Assembly: GCA_963210315.1 (NCBI GenBank)
Contig: OY723264.1
Coordinates: forward strand, 310,001-374,000
Reading direction: 5' to 3'
Source of the DNA: Rhynchopus euleeides
Lineage: Eukaryota; Euglenozoa; Diplonemea; Diplonemida; Diplonemidae
DNA: 64,000 nt
Of this stretch, positions 1 to 10,087 are shown one piece after another; within the stretch, counting starts at the first letter, position 1, and every line of letters begins with the position of its first letter. Under the pieces are notes generated by a model. That model was not told the origin of the DNA and made no database searches. It was given only the letters and a program-made list of their open reading frames with translations. The translations under genes were made by a program, and so were the position numbers.

Positions 1-145
1 TTTTGTTTGTTTGATGCGTTGACGCTTCTACACACAAACCCTGAAATGATAATCACACCCTGAGCCTGATGAAGGGTGGGGTTAGTGTATAGAGCACGTT
101 TGGATGCTTGCTGTGGTGGGTGACTTTCTGCTCACACGAGTGTGC
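1..145 (-). mobile_element. Left-end fragment of a VIPER-like tyrosine-recombinase retroelement
   Basis: Read on the minus strand, this stretch matches the left end of the complete element at 11160-15704. It includes the inner repeat beginning TGTAGAAGCGTCAACGC and the outer end GCACACTCGTGTG. The match stops near 145. The rest of the copy, if any, lies left of the window, so I cannot tell a full element from a solo end. After the inner repeat the sequence runs CAAACAAACAAAA, closer to the right end of the complete copy than to its internal sequence. That would fit a recombined end-to-end remnant. Confidence 0.8.
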
Positions 146-250
146 GGAAAAAATAATCAAAACAAAACTGCCCTCTGCCACCGCCCATCTTGATCAAGGA
201 AGGAGAATATCGCCGTACCCTGCCCACCACCCCACCCCACCCCCCACCAC

Positions 251-1241
251 TCACGCCCGACCCGCCAGCCCCACCACGGAAACAGACCGCTGCCACAGGT
301 CCTGGCATGCCGTCGGCGTGTCAGGCACAGGCAGGGCATCTGTCCCTGCGGGGATCTGCATGCAGTTGCTGTAATAGCCCCCGTTGACCACGGCAGGGTC
401 GAGGAGGATGTGGAACGCAGACTGCGCCCCCTCCCAGGAGGACCGCGACACGAAATATTTGAGGCAGAGCTCGAACAGCACCATGGCGATGGGGTGCTGC
501 GCGCGGAACGGCTCGAAAATGCTGGTCGCGCAGAAGCCAGGGGTGTACGACGCAAACACGGTGCCAGAGCTCTGCCTGGCCTCCTCCTGCATGTGGAGGA
601 TCTGGGCCCTCTTCGAGGTGCCGTAGGCAACAGTGTTCGACTCGTGGCTCCCCTCCAGCACGTCGCTGATGCGCCCCCGCTTGTGCAGCGCGCTGCTGGT
701 GGACACGACGCGCGACATGGAGACGCCTTCCCCCTTCAGCAGCTGCAGCAGCAGGAAGTGGGAGTAGTAGTTCACATGCAGTGTGGTCTCCACACCGTCC
801 TCCGTCTTCTCCACGCCCTCCGTGTTGGGGCGGAACAGCCCTGCGTTGAGAACCATGAAGTCGATGTGAGGCGCGCCGCGTGACTTGAGGATCTCAGAGA
901 GCTCGGCGGCGCACGCTTGCAAAGCTGTCGAGGGAGACCTCCAAGGGCCGCACGCTGCCCGCCCCGCCCTGCCCGCTGATGGTTGCGATGATGTCGGCGA
1001 CGCGCTGCGTGGATGCGCCCCTGCACAGCACCACCACGTTGCACCCCATGCGTGCCAGCTGCTGCGCAATCTCCAGCCCCAGCCCGGAGGTGGCCCCCGT
1101 GATGACGGCTGTCTTGCCGCGCAGGTCCTGCTGCAGCTGCTTGCACCTCCGCGTGTACCAAAACCCCTGCACGGCCCGCCGCAGCAGAATACGCAGCGCA
1201 AGCAGGCCACCCGCCCCACACAGTGCCACCTGCAGCATCAT
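251..1241 (-). CDS. Short-chain dehydrogenase/reductase, retinol-dehydrogenase-like, with one frameshift
   Basis: This is an NAD(P)-dependent oxidoreductase of the SDR superfamily with a Rossmann fold. The first part, from the ATG at 1241, has a short hydrophobic N-terminal segment (about residues 4-25, a possible membrane anchor) and the cofactor motif TGATSGLG at residues 49-56. The rest has the NAG motif near 843-854, the serine region TSSALHKRG and the active-site YGTSK near 613-627, so the catalytic S-Y-K set is present. The two halves are in different frames and join near 920-930. The span of 991 bases is one more than a multiple of three, and no intron fits there. This could be a sequencing error or a real lesion. 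The ATG at 1241 was chosen because it precedes the hydrophobic segment. Membrane-bound RDH11-14-like enzymes are the closest type; the substrate is unknown. Confidence 0.8.
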
Positions 1242-2141
1242 CCTGTGTTTCGTTCTCCTGGGGAGTGGAGTGTGTGGGTGGTTGGACCCCTCAGTTCGCC
1301 ACCTCGGCGCTGATCCCTTTACTATTTTTCTCCTGAAGGAACACAGGGGGCTGCGCGCGAAGGGAGGCGGCAGTACGCCGCGTGGGTGAGGGGTTGTTCT
1401 GGTTATCGAGGCAAGACGATCTGTTTTGCCTTCATATTATCAGTTGACAAGCCGAGTAGGTCAAGAGCGCTCCAAAGTCAAAGTCGCTGGGTGGGGTGTG
1501 GGGTTGGGATTGGGGGGTGGAGTCGGGGCTGTGGGGCCTACGATCGGCGACCAAACGGCCTGTGGTACAGCAGATAGGGGAAGGGGGGGACAGAACGGAC
1601 GTACAAGCGGGGGCGGAAAACGGAAACGATGAAAAGAGGGGCATGTGTGTGTGGGAATACCCAGAGTCGCCTCACCCAACGAAGCGTGAAGCGGTGGCAG
1701 AAGCGGTGGGGCGAGATACTGTGCCCATCGCAGAACAAAATCCAGAAATCTGCTGCGGCGTAGGGAGTGGGTGAAAACAGCCTCTCCGTTTCCCCAGCTG
1801 GCCGCAGCGGTATACAACCGAAAAAAACCCCCCCCACCACCCACCCTGTGCGGCAAGATGTGCGGTACAGCGGTACAACAATAAATGAAAAAAGAGCATG
1901 GCAAATGCAACATGCGAGAGACGCCACACAGGGCAGAGCTGCCTACCGTGAGAGGGGGCCCTGTTTGCCCCTATACACACACGTCACCAGTTGTGTGCCG
2001 TTGCAGGTCGCACCGAGCGAACTCTCTGATGCTGCCTCCAGTGTCACACGCACACAACATCTCGCGACGGCTGTCCTCCCCACCCCTCTTCCGGCACCGC
2101 AGCCTGGCAGCCACCGGCCCCAACCCAACCCCCACACTGCA
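1242..2141. other. Intergenic region without a recognised gene
   Basis: Some 900 bases lie between the dehydrogenase start and the 3' end of the next minus-strand gene. I see no domain-like coding frame. The only notable item is the conserved 27-base motif at 2007-2033, listed separately. Confidence 0.6.
2007..2033. other. Conserved intergenic motif, copy 1
   Basis: The string GTCGCACCGAGCGAACTC is followed by TCTGATGC here. It recurs at 38171-38196 with one difference. It lies about 110-135 bases downstream of the stop codon of the coiled-coil gene at 2142-4079. Its function is unknown; a small RNA or a 3'-end signal are possibilities. Confidence 0.45.
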
Positions 2142-4079
2142 CTACAGCGCAGGCGGCGGGAAGGATGGGCGCTGTATCACGGTGGCCCTGCCCGGCGTGT
2201 GCCCCTCGTCCTCTGGGGGCACCACGGTGCGGGGCGGGGAGGCCAGCAGCACCTGCAGCGGCACGGGCTGCACCGGGGCCACGGCCTGCCCCACAGCCAC
2301 CCTGCGGGGGGACGCAGAGCGCGACTGCGACCGCGACACGCGGGGAGGGCTTGTGCGGCAGGGCGGCGGCACCCAAGGCCCCTCCACGCAGAACGTCGGC
2401 CGGAGGTTTGCGTGCAGCGCGGCGGACTGCGGCTTGAAGCGGGACGGGTGTGCGCTGGTGATGGCGGTGCCTTTGCGCGACACGGGGCGGCGCGGCTTCG
2501 GCGAGGCAGGGCCCGGGTCGTCTGTCTGCAGGCCCTGCCGCTGCTGCAGCTGCAGGATGGTCCTGCGCGCCTGCGTCAGCTCCGCCTCCTTGTCGGCAAG
2601 GCCAGCCTGCGCCGCGCCGAGGCGCGAGCGGAGCGAGTCTATCTCATCACGCATACCCCCTGCCTCGCCCTGCACAAGGCCTGCCGTGCGGCGGAGCGCC
2701 TCGTTGGCGTCGAGCAGGTCTGCCTCCAGCTGGCAGTTGGCACCCTCCAGCTGCAGCTGCGAGAGGGCCGTGCTGTGTGTGCGGCTGTCGGCATCGCGCA
2801 GTGCCTCCCTGTGCTGGCGTGCCTCAGAGGAGGCCGCCTCGAAGAGGGCTGCGTACATCGCAGCACGCCCGCGTGCCTCCGCGAGCCTGATGTCCGACAC
2901 CTCCGCCAGGCGCAGGCTGTTGGCGCACTCCCTGTGGTAGCGCTCCTCCAGCAGCAGGCGTGTCGTCTCATGCTGCAGCGTGGTGTGCTTCAGGAATGTG
3001 TTTTCGTCGCGCTGCGAGCGCAGCTCCAGCAGCTCGTCGCGGAGCTGCGAGTTGTCAGCCAGAGCCTCGGCGAGGCGGCGCTGCGTCTCGCCGTTCTGCT
3101 CGACGATCCGCTGGTGCACCTGCTCCTGGTCCGACGCTGCCGCCAGCAGCTCCTCATGCACCCCCACCTTCTGCATGAAGTCCCGCTCCACATCGCGCAG
3201 GCGCTCCTCCCGCTCCGACACCTCTGCGTGCCGCCCCAGCAGCCTGCGCGCGCTCTCCAGCTCCGCACGCAGCCTGCCGCTCTCCTCGCGCAGCTCTGCG
3301 GCAGCACCGTGCTCAGCAGCACGCCCTGCGTGCAGCGATGCGACGGTCTGCTCCAGCTCCGCGATGTGCCGCGCCTGGTCCTCGCAGCGCCTGCCCTCCT
3401 CCGCAGCCCTGCCGAGCGTCTCCTCCAGCCTGCACTGCTGCGCGAGGGCGACACGGAGCTCATTCTCGCAGAAGTCCAACGCACGCGCCTTCTCAGCGAG
3501 GGCGCCCCGCAGCGACAGCACCTCCTCCTGCACCACTGCGACATACTTTCCGGCATCCTGCGCTGCCACGCGCTCCCCCTCCAGGCGCGACTCCAGCCCT
3601 GCGACGATGCGCCCCAACGCGTCGTCCCCCTCGTCGACATGGTCGATGCGCTGGTGGTGCTGCGGCGGCAGCGCGCCCCCCCTCACCTGGGGCTTGTCGG
3701 GGCTCAGGTCGAGGTGTGTGTAGTGGATCACCGCGTCGCGCGGCGGGCTGGGGCTGACGTTGCGCGACCTCACCAACGACCCGTCTGCGTGGTAGATCGG
3801 CTGAACAGCCGCGGGTGTCCCGGGCGACAGCGAGCTGAGGTTGTTATAGAGGTACGACACCTGCTCTGGGTCCACCTGGCTCGTCAGCACCCTAAGGCGA
3901 TCCGGTGTGGGCGGTGCTGCTGCTGCAGGGCCTTCCGGGGTGGCGGGCACGCTGGCGCTGCGCCCCCTCGACGACGGCGCGCGCGGGGGGCTGAGCGAGC
4001 GCACCGCATCCCAGCTGGGCAGCCGCAGCAGGTCCTCGATCCCGTCAGCAGCACCTCCGAGCAGGTCGTCGGTATCCAT
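2142..4079 (-). CDS. Coiled-coil protein of unknown function, 645 aa
   Basis: I do not recognise a family. From the ATG at 4079 the protein starts MDTDDLLGG and has a low-complexity Ser/Pro/Arg-rich N-terminal region (about residues 25-120). A long central part rich in Glu, Leu, Ala and Arg follows with heptad-like spacing (about 150-510), as in a parallel coiled coil. The tail is Pro/Ser/Arg-rich. An upstream in-frame ATG at 4247 exists, but the stretch between is Pro/His-rich and looks non-coding, so 4079 is preferred. A structural or cytoskeletal role (basal body, flagellum, Golgi tether) is only a guess. No introns are evident. Confidence 0.75.
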   Translation of the reverse strand: MDTDDLLGGAADGIEDLLRLPSWDAVRSLSPPRAPSSRGRSASVPATPEGPAAAAPPTPDRLRVLTSQVDPEQVSYLYNNLSSLSPGTPAAVQPIYHADGSLVRSRNVSPSPPRDAVIHYTHLDLSPDKPQVRGGALPPQHHQRIDHVDEGDDALGRIVAGLESRLEGERVAAQDAGKYVAVVQEEVLSLRGALAEKARALDFCENELRVALAQQCRLEETLGRAAEEGRRCEDQARHIAELEQTVASLHAGRAAEHGAAAELREESGRLRAELESARRLLGRHAEVSEREERLRDVERDFMQKVGVHEELLAAASDQEQVHQRIVEQNGETQRRLAEALADNSQLRDELLELRSQRDENTFLKHTTLQHETTRLLLEERYHRECANSLRLAEVSDIRLAEARGRAAMYAALFEAASSEARQHREALRDADSRTHSTALSQLQLEGANCQLEADLLDANEALRRTAGLVQGEAGGMRDEIDSLRSRLGAAQAGLADKEAELTQARRTILQLQQRQGLQTDDPGPASPKPRRPVSRKGTAITSAHPSRFKPQSAALHANLRPTFCVEGPWVPPPCRTSPPRVSRSQSRSASPRRVAVGQAVAPVQPVPLQVLLASPPRTVVPPEDEGHTPGRATVIQRPSFPPPAL

Positions 4080-4986
4080 CCCAGCTGCTGGGGGCGGAGC
4101 TACACAGCCTATGCCTGGCAGGCCCTGCCAACCATATGGGGCTGTGTGTGTGGGCCTGCAGAAATGGAGGGGGTGGGGATTGTGGAGGGCATGGGTGCAT
4201 GGGAGTGAGGCATGGCGTGGAACAAAACCAACAAGACCCACCTCCAAGAAGGAAAATGCAAGAGTGGGCCGGACCAGGCAAGGCGGGTGGCAGACAGGAG
4301 TGCTGGGAGTGCAGGGCTGGGGCGGGGGCTTTGCCGTGCCTTAGCTCTAAGCGTTGGAGGCTGCTGCTGCTGCTGCTGCGGCGCCACGCCACGCCTCCGT
4401 CGGGGAGGGATGCCTTCTTTGTGGTGCGCAGAGCCAGTGAGGGGGCGAGATGAGACCCTCCTAGCAACCCAGCGGAGAGGTGGATGCCTCAGGGGACAGC
4501 CGCCGAAGGGATAGTGTCCCCACGGACTGCCCCTGGGCGGGCAGGGCTAGTGGGGGTGTGCGTGTGCTACGACAGGGCACATGCACATGAGGAGACGGGC
4601 CTTTGGACACGACAGGGCAGGAAGGCCAATCTGTGCCGCTGCCGAGGGGGTCGCTCGGCCAAGGATAGGTGGGCCATCGCCAGCACGCCGCAGGGGCGGC
4701 GAAAAGGGCAGAGGCAATGCCCAGTTGATGTGCAGCCTGGGGCCATCCCCAGCCCTCGCTGCGGCGAGCTGCCAACACTCGGTGCGGGGATCTGCACCCT
4801 GGAAACCTGGATGGTATACCCTGCCCCTGCGAGGCCCTGCCAAGCAAGGGCGGGAACCTGCCACTGCGTGCAGTGTGGAAGGAAACGGCGAGGCCACACC
4901 TTAGTTGTGGTGTGGCGTGCTGCCCTGGGTGACTGTAACCGCCCCCTTGCTGCTCGGTGCGTCTGCTGTCTGCGGCAGGAAAATCA
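4080..4986. other. Intergenic region without a recognised gene
   Basis: This is the region between the aldo-keto reductase 3' end and the coiled-coil gene start. It contains a short CTG/CAG run near 4362-4380. No reading frame here resembles a known protein. Confidence 0.5.
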
Positions 4987-6342
4987 TCAGGCGGACCTGG
5001 GGTTCATCCTGTCGATGTCGCTGTATTCGGAGTCGAGCAGCACAAGCTCCACCGCCTTCAGGTTTTGCCGCATGTGCTCCTCATTGCGGCTGCGGGGGAT
5101 CACAATCTGCGGGTGGTGTGGGTTGCATTGTAAGGGGGCAGGGGGGCAGGGGGTGTGACGGGGTTCTTGCGAACCACAGAAAGTGCCCTTCCAGCCCCAA
5201 CCGATGCCTTCTGGTGTGGACGTCCAGTCTGACAGACAAGACGAGGAGGCAGTGACGCACATCCCTGCTTATAGACAAACATTTTGTCACAACCTTTGCC
5301 CCAAGAGCAGGCATACCTGGTTGTGGTGGAGCGCCCAGGACAGAACGATGACACCGGCCGACACGTGATACTTGTCTGCCAGCCGCAGCACCACAGGGCT
5401 GCTCATCACCGGATTCTTCCCTGTGCGCATCAGGTGCTGCGTCCCCAGCGAGCTGTACGCCTCGAAGTGAATCTCATGCTCCTTGCAGAAGCGCTGCACC
5501 TCCAGGTTGGGCGCCAGCGGGTCCGAGTGCAGCTGCACCACCTGGGGCTGGATGCGGGCGAACTGCACAAGCTCCGCCAGCTCGTGTGTGTCGAAGTTGG
5601 ACACCCCAATGGCGAGCACACGCCCTTCCTCCACATACTTCTCCATCACACGCCATGTGTCCTGCCAGGTGCCCTCGGGCTTCGACTTGCACAGCGAGCC
5701 AAAGCAATGCGGGTAGTGTATCAGCAGCAGGTTGATGTACGACGTGTGCAGCCTCTCGAGCGACTCGGCGATCTGCTTCTCCGATGTGGCAGTTCCCAGG
5801 TGCTTGGGGTGCAGCTTGGTGGTGATAAACAGCGTGTCCCGGTCCACACCACTCTCGCGCAGCGCATCACCCACCAGGTCCTCGCGATACCACTCACGCG
5901 CCATCGCCGTGTCGAAGTGTGTATACCCCGCACGCAGCGCAGCGCGCACAGCCTCCTTGGTGTTCTCACCGAGGGCCGCCGTGCCGAAACCCACTGTCGC
6001 CATGTCCTTCCCCCCGACAAGCACGCTCTTGGCATGTGGCTCGGGTATCGCGGACCGGCTGTCCGTATCGTGCTGCAGGGAGGTGTCGTCGTGCTCCTGC
6101 TCGCCTTGCTGCTGCTGCTGCTGCTGATGCTGCTCCCCCAGATGAGTCCCGCCGCTGCGGCGGCCTGCAACAGCCTCCTCCTGACGCTTCTGCTGCTGCT
6201 GCTGCTGCGCCTCCCGCCTCGCCTCCTTGGCGTGGTAGAACCACGTCACGGCACCCACCTGCACCGCCATCAGCACCGCAGCCACCACCAGAAACCACCG
6301 CGACCTCCGCCCGCCCGTCCCAACCGCAAATGGCGGCGCCAT
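4987..6342 (-). CDS. Aldo-keto reductase with N-terminal membrane anchor, two exons
   Basis: This NAD(P)H-dependent oxidoreductase has the (beta/alpha)8 AKR fold. Exon 1 is 6342-5317 and exon 2 is 5106-4987, giving 381 aa. The intron (5316-5107, 210 bp) has a GTATGC donor and a CGCAG acceptor. Splicing restores the C-terminal cofactor motif IVIPRSRN. One transmembrane segment lies at about residues 16-35, followed by a Gln-rich linker (about 45-80). The catalytic region shows HFDTA (Asp), AREWYRED (Tyr), ITTKLHPKH (Lys) and LLIHYPH (His). The spacing between Asp and Tyr is slightly longer than in classical AKRs. Membrane anchoring is unusual for this mostly soluble family. The substrate is unknown. 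Confidence 0.88.
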
Positions 6343-6984
6343 GGCGGAGTGCGCTGAGCTGTGGCGACTGGTCTAAGCCCCCCAAGGGAGGGTGCGGCGG
6401 CTCTGCGGGGGGGCGGAGTGGCAGAGCAGCGCTGCTGCAGAAAAGGCTGCTGTATGGGAGGCAGCTTGCTGCTGCCGCCCCTGTTTGGACAAGGGGGAGG
6501 GAGGAGACTAGGCGGGGGTGCAGGGGATCCCTCGAATGCGGATTGTTCACACAGTGCTCGGGCCCTCCCGCCAGCCCGCGAACCCGTTTGCGGGTTTTGC
6601 ACATGCGGAACGGTGAGAAGGTGAGAAGAAACAAAGGGCAAGGGCGTGCAGAAGGGCAAGAACGGTCTGCATGCATGGGTGGCGTGGGGAGGGTGTCTGC
6701 GGCACCGCAGACACTCTCCCCCCACCCGCGAACACCACCCTGGTAGTGCGAGACAGCCAGGCAATGGCGTGCACAAAGTTGCGACAAGGCGTTGTGCTCC
6801 AATGGTAGAGACGCACAGCTTTTGTTCAACCCCGAGCTCCATTCCCCGGAGAGCGGGAGAGAGGGAGAAACAACAGGCCCCAACCCAAACCCCTGGGTGT
6901 TGGCGACAAACCCCGCTCTGTTTTGAGACGGCAACGCTCCTGCAACACATGCATCACCACCACCCATCACCCCCTCCCCTCCCC
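6343..6984. other. Intergenic region without a recognised gene
   Basis: This region separates the AAA ATPase stop from the aldo-keto reductase start. A tRNA-like string near 6795-6830 was examined and rejected. Nothing else is recognised. Confidence 0.5.
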
Positions 6985-8418
6985 TCAATACGGACTCCTC
7001 TCATACTCCAGATACCGCTGGGCCTCCTCGGGGGACACCGTGGGGTGCACCCTCCCCGAGTCGAGCAGGGATTCGAGATGCCGCATCTGCAGCAGCGGCG
7101 GTCGTGCCAGCTCCTCTGCCGAGGGCGGGTCCTCCGAATCGCGTGCCGCAAGCAGCTCCCTCACCGGCAGCATGTTGGCCTGTTTGACCAGCTGCTGCAG
7201 GTCCGACCCGGAGAAGCCCTCTGTGCGGGCAGCCGCGGCAGCCACGCCCTCCTCATCTACGCCGCTCTCCGCCTCCGAAAGCAGCTTCCGGAGAAGGGCC
7301 GCACGCTCCTCCAGACCGGGCAGGGGCACGTGGGTGCGCATCTCAAACCTCCGCAGCACAGCGGTGTCCAGCTCCCACGGCAGGTTGGTCGCCGCCAGCA
7401 GAAACACCCTCCCCGCCACAGCCGCATCGCAACCCCCATGCCCCCCGTCAGACACATCCGACGCGTCGGCAGCACTGCTGCAGGACGGCAGGCGCTGCCC
7501 AGCGCTGCAATCCTCGCTGCCCGCCTGCCCATCCTCACGCTGTGGCGGCGCCGCGGCACCCCCTGCGCTGAGGCCACCCATCTGCACCAGAAACTCGGTC
7601 TTCATCCTCCCCGCCGTCTCCGAGTCGCTCGCATCCCTCTTCTTGCAGAAGGCATCCACCTCGTCGATGAATATCACGCTGGGTGCCCTGGCTCGGGCTG
7701 TCTCGAACAGGAGGCGCATGAGTCGCTCGCTCTCACCCATCCAGCGGGAGAGCAGGTCCGACGCTGTGATGGAGAAGAAGGTGCACCGCGGGCCACACTC
7801 CGCTGCGACTGCCTTGGCGAGCAGGGTCTTGCCTGTGCCGGGGGGGCCGTAGAGCAGCACGCTGTTCCAGGGAGCCCTGCCCTTCCCGCTGAACAGCGCG
7901 GGGAATTGCGCGGGGAGCGTGATAGCCTCCTGCAGGGATTGCTTCGCGCTGCCCGCCCCGATGCACGATGCAAAGCTGAAGCCCCTCCGCAGGCACGGAG
8001 GCACGACAGCAGAGAGTATCTGCTTCTCCAGGCTGCCGCTGGAGGGCGTGCCGGGTGTGGCGGGAAGGCTGGCAGGCGTTGCGGGCGGCGATTCCGCAGG
8101 GAACGTTGCGGGGTTCTGCGGCGGGGGTGGGGGTGGCGGCGGTGGGGCGAGCGCATCCTTCACCTCCTGGTGTTTGGTGCGGAGGACGTCGATGGCGCGT
8201 TGGAGGACCTCCGACACCAGGCCCGGAGGGGAGTCGTCGGTCTGTCTGGCAGACCCGTTTTCCGACAGGGACTGCAGCACGCCCAGCTCCGCGAAGGCGT
8301 CTTCGAATATCCCGCTCGACTCATCGAGACGGCCCCCCTTCACTGCCTCGTGCAGCCTCCGCAGCACCACCTTCACCCGCCCCTCCTGCTCGGAGATGAC
8401 ACAGAACTTGTCTTGCAT
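6985..8418 (-). CDS. AAA ATPase of the katanin/spastin/VPS4 (meiotic) clade, 477 aa
   Basis: This is an ATP-driven remodelling enzyme; relatives sever microtubules or disassemble ESCRT-III. From the ATG at 8418 (MQDKFCVISEQ) there is a helical N-terminal region of about 75 residues and a Pro-rich linker with a poly-Pro run. The AAA module then has Walker A GPPGTGKT (about residues 190-197), the clade-typical SDLLSRWMGESE, Walker B VIFIDEVDAF (about 248-257) and a sensor/arginine-finger region (LAATNLPWELDTAVLRRFE). The AAA lid ends in VSPEEAQRYLEYERSPY, like the last helices of katanin. The loop between Walker B and sensor 1 carries a long acidic/Ser-rich insertion. The frame stays open to 8832 but that part is translated G-tract sequence, so the later ATG is preferred. 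Katanin p60 versus spastin-like cannot be settled. Confidence 0.88.
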   Translation of the reverse strand: MQDKFCVISEQEGRVKVVLRRLHEAVKGGRLDESSGIFEDAFAELGVLQSLSENGSARQTDDSPPGLVSEVLQRAIDVLRTKHQEVKDALAPPPPPPPPPQNPATFPAESPPATPASLPATPGTPSSGSLEKQILSAVVPPCLRRGFSFASCIGAGSAKQSLQEAITLPAQFPALFSGKGRAPWNSVLLYGPPGTGKTLLAKAVAAECGPRCTFFSITASDLLSRWMGESERLMRLLFETARARAPSVIFIDEVDAFCKKRDASDSETAGRMKTEFLVQMGGLSAGGAAAPPQREDGQAGSEDCSAGQRLPSCSSAADASDVSDGGHGGCDAAVAGRVFLLAATNLPWELDTAVLRRFEMRTHVPLPGLEERAALLRKLLSEAESGVDEEGVAAAAARTEGFSGSDLQQLVKQANMLPVRELLAARDSEDPPSAEELARPPLLQMRHLESLLDSGRVHPTVSPEEAQRYLEYERSPY

Positions 8419-9639
8419 GTCGGGTGAGGGGGGAAGGAGAGAAGGAGGTGGGGAAGTGAGGCCTTTGCGACGTGGACACACCGGGTAGCGTTGGTGGTGG
8501 GAATGCGGAGGTAGGGCGTGCACCGTTGTGTAGAGGTGTGGGGGGGGGGGGGTGGCTGAGGTGCCGCTGTGTGAGGGGTGGTGGTGGTGGGGGGGGGGGG
8601 GGGGGGGGGGTTCAGCAAAATGCGGGACGAAGGGCGGCGGTGGCACCGGTGGAAAGGGTGGGGGTTTTTTTTTATTGTCGAGAGTTAATTGGGAAAAGCA
8701 AGTCTCCCAGCAACCTTCTCGCAATGTTAGTCCTTTTTTTTTGCAGCGACCACGGATGAAGGGTGGGGGTGGGGGGGTATGGTTGCCCGCCCGCGAGGGC
8801 GAAGGCGAGGCGAGAGGGGGGGTCTGAAGCATTGTCTTCTGGTATATACCCTGCTACACGGCATGCACCCCGTCCCCCGCTCCACCCCCACCCCCCCCCC
8901 CCCCCCCGCCCCCCTTCGGCCCTCCCCGCTGTTTCGCTTAACCTATACACCACCCGAACCCCAAACTCTGGCTGGAAACTCTGGCTATGTCCCGAGTCTG
9001 CGCAAACCGCTCAGACACAATCCCCAAAAACTTCGCTCCTGTTGCAGAAAAGGACAGTGGAAGCAGGTCTCAATCGCAATCCAGACAATCCGCACCAACA
9101 GAGTCACTGCGCTCGTTCTGCGCTGTTGCTTCAGAAAGGATGCCCTGTGCTCCCGGTAGTTGAGTCAGACTCATCAAACCTGTAATCTTCAAATGGTGTC
9201 GGTACCCAGCACTGCGAGGTCCCGCCGCACCAGAGGAGCAGTGAAAAAGGACAGGCATGGGGCACGTGGTATGTTTCTTGCTGCCTGAAAAAAGCGCCAT
9301 CTCTCCAGCATAAGACGTTGTTCCGAAAAAAGAAAGCTGAAGGGGGTCTTCGCTACCAAGTGTGACTGAGTGAGAAAAGGTGAGAAGTCAGCCATGTTTG
9401 GCTAAAAACTGACGACTCGTGACTCACAGTGACTCGTAGCGAGGGCCCCCGAAATCTAGGAAAAATTTGCACGGCAAGGCCCGCCCCTGGGTTGAACGCT
9501 AAGACCGGGTATCACACTCAAGCCAGTTCCCAAACACACATACATGAATGACAGTGCCGCCTGGGCACAGGAGTGCTGATAACGAGCTGCCCACCAAAAA
9601 CCCCTGGGGTGGGGGTGGGTGGGTGGGGGGGGGGGGGCC
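8419..9639. other. Intergenic region with long homopolymer G/C tracts
   Basis: No gene is recognised. It holds poly-G/poly-C tracts near 8540-8552, 8590-8610, 8890-8908 and 9627-9637, and a short poly-T run near 8664. The 5' flank of the AAA ATPase gene is in the first part. Confidence 0.5.
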
Positions 9640-10087
9640 GGCAGTGGTGGCAGCGTACGGCCGTGCGGTACGCGTACGCGTACGCCGTACGCACTTTCTG
9701 AAAATTGCGCTGCGTACGCGTACGCAGATTTTGCGTACGGCTGGTATTCCAGGTCTCTCAGCACACAGTAGGCCACCCAGCGGGGGGCTGGGCCCTGGCC
9801 TTTGCTCTTGCCTTTCACAGATGGTTCCTTGCCGCGCACGTGGCGAATAACTCGCAACACCTGCAAGTACAGCCGCAATCATACTGCAAAAGGTACCACT
9901 TCCGACTGGAAGGGTCGAAGGCTGCCCCTGGTACACCTGAGTTCGACTGTCGGATTTGGTGTGCGGCCATGGGCGTCTCCTGTGCTCCATAGACTGCCGT
10001 ACGCAGCGCCGTACGCGTACGCGTACGCGTACGCCGTACGCACTTTTTGAAAATCACGCTGCGTACGCGTACGCAGCCACCACTGCC
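9640..10087. mobile_element. Short TIR element built from CGTACG repeats
   Basis: The ends are inverted repeats: GGCAGTGGTGGC at 9640 and its complement ending at 10087. Just inside each end are runs of CGTACG units (9655-9745 and 10000-10075) followed by a shared CACTTT(C/T)TGAAAAT string. The unit is 448 bp with no coding content. It directly abuts the TA that flanks the element beginning at 10091. No clear target duplication is visible. It is probably a non-autonomous DNA transposon. Confidence 0.6.

Noticed and set aside
1767..4208. 813-codon plus-strand open frame
   Set aside because: Antisense shadow of the coiled-coil gene at 2142-4079; Leu/Arg/His-rich without any domain.
6790..6850. 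tRNA-like string with CAATGGTAGAG and TTGTTCAACCCC
   Set aside because: The A-box resemblance is partial, the B-box is wrong, and no acceptor stem or anticodon arm can be folded.
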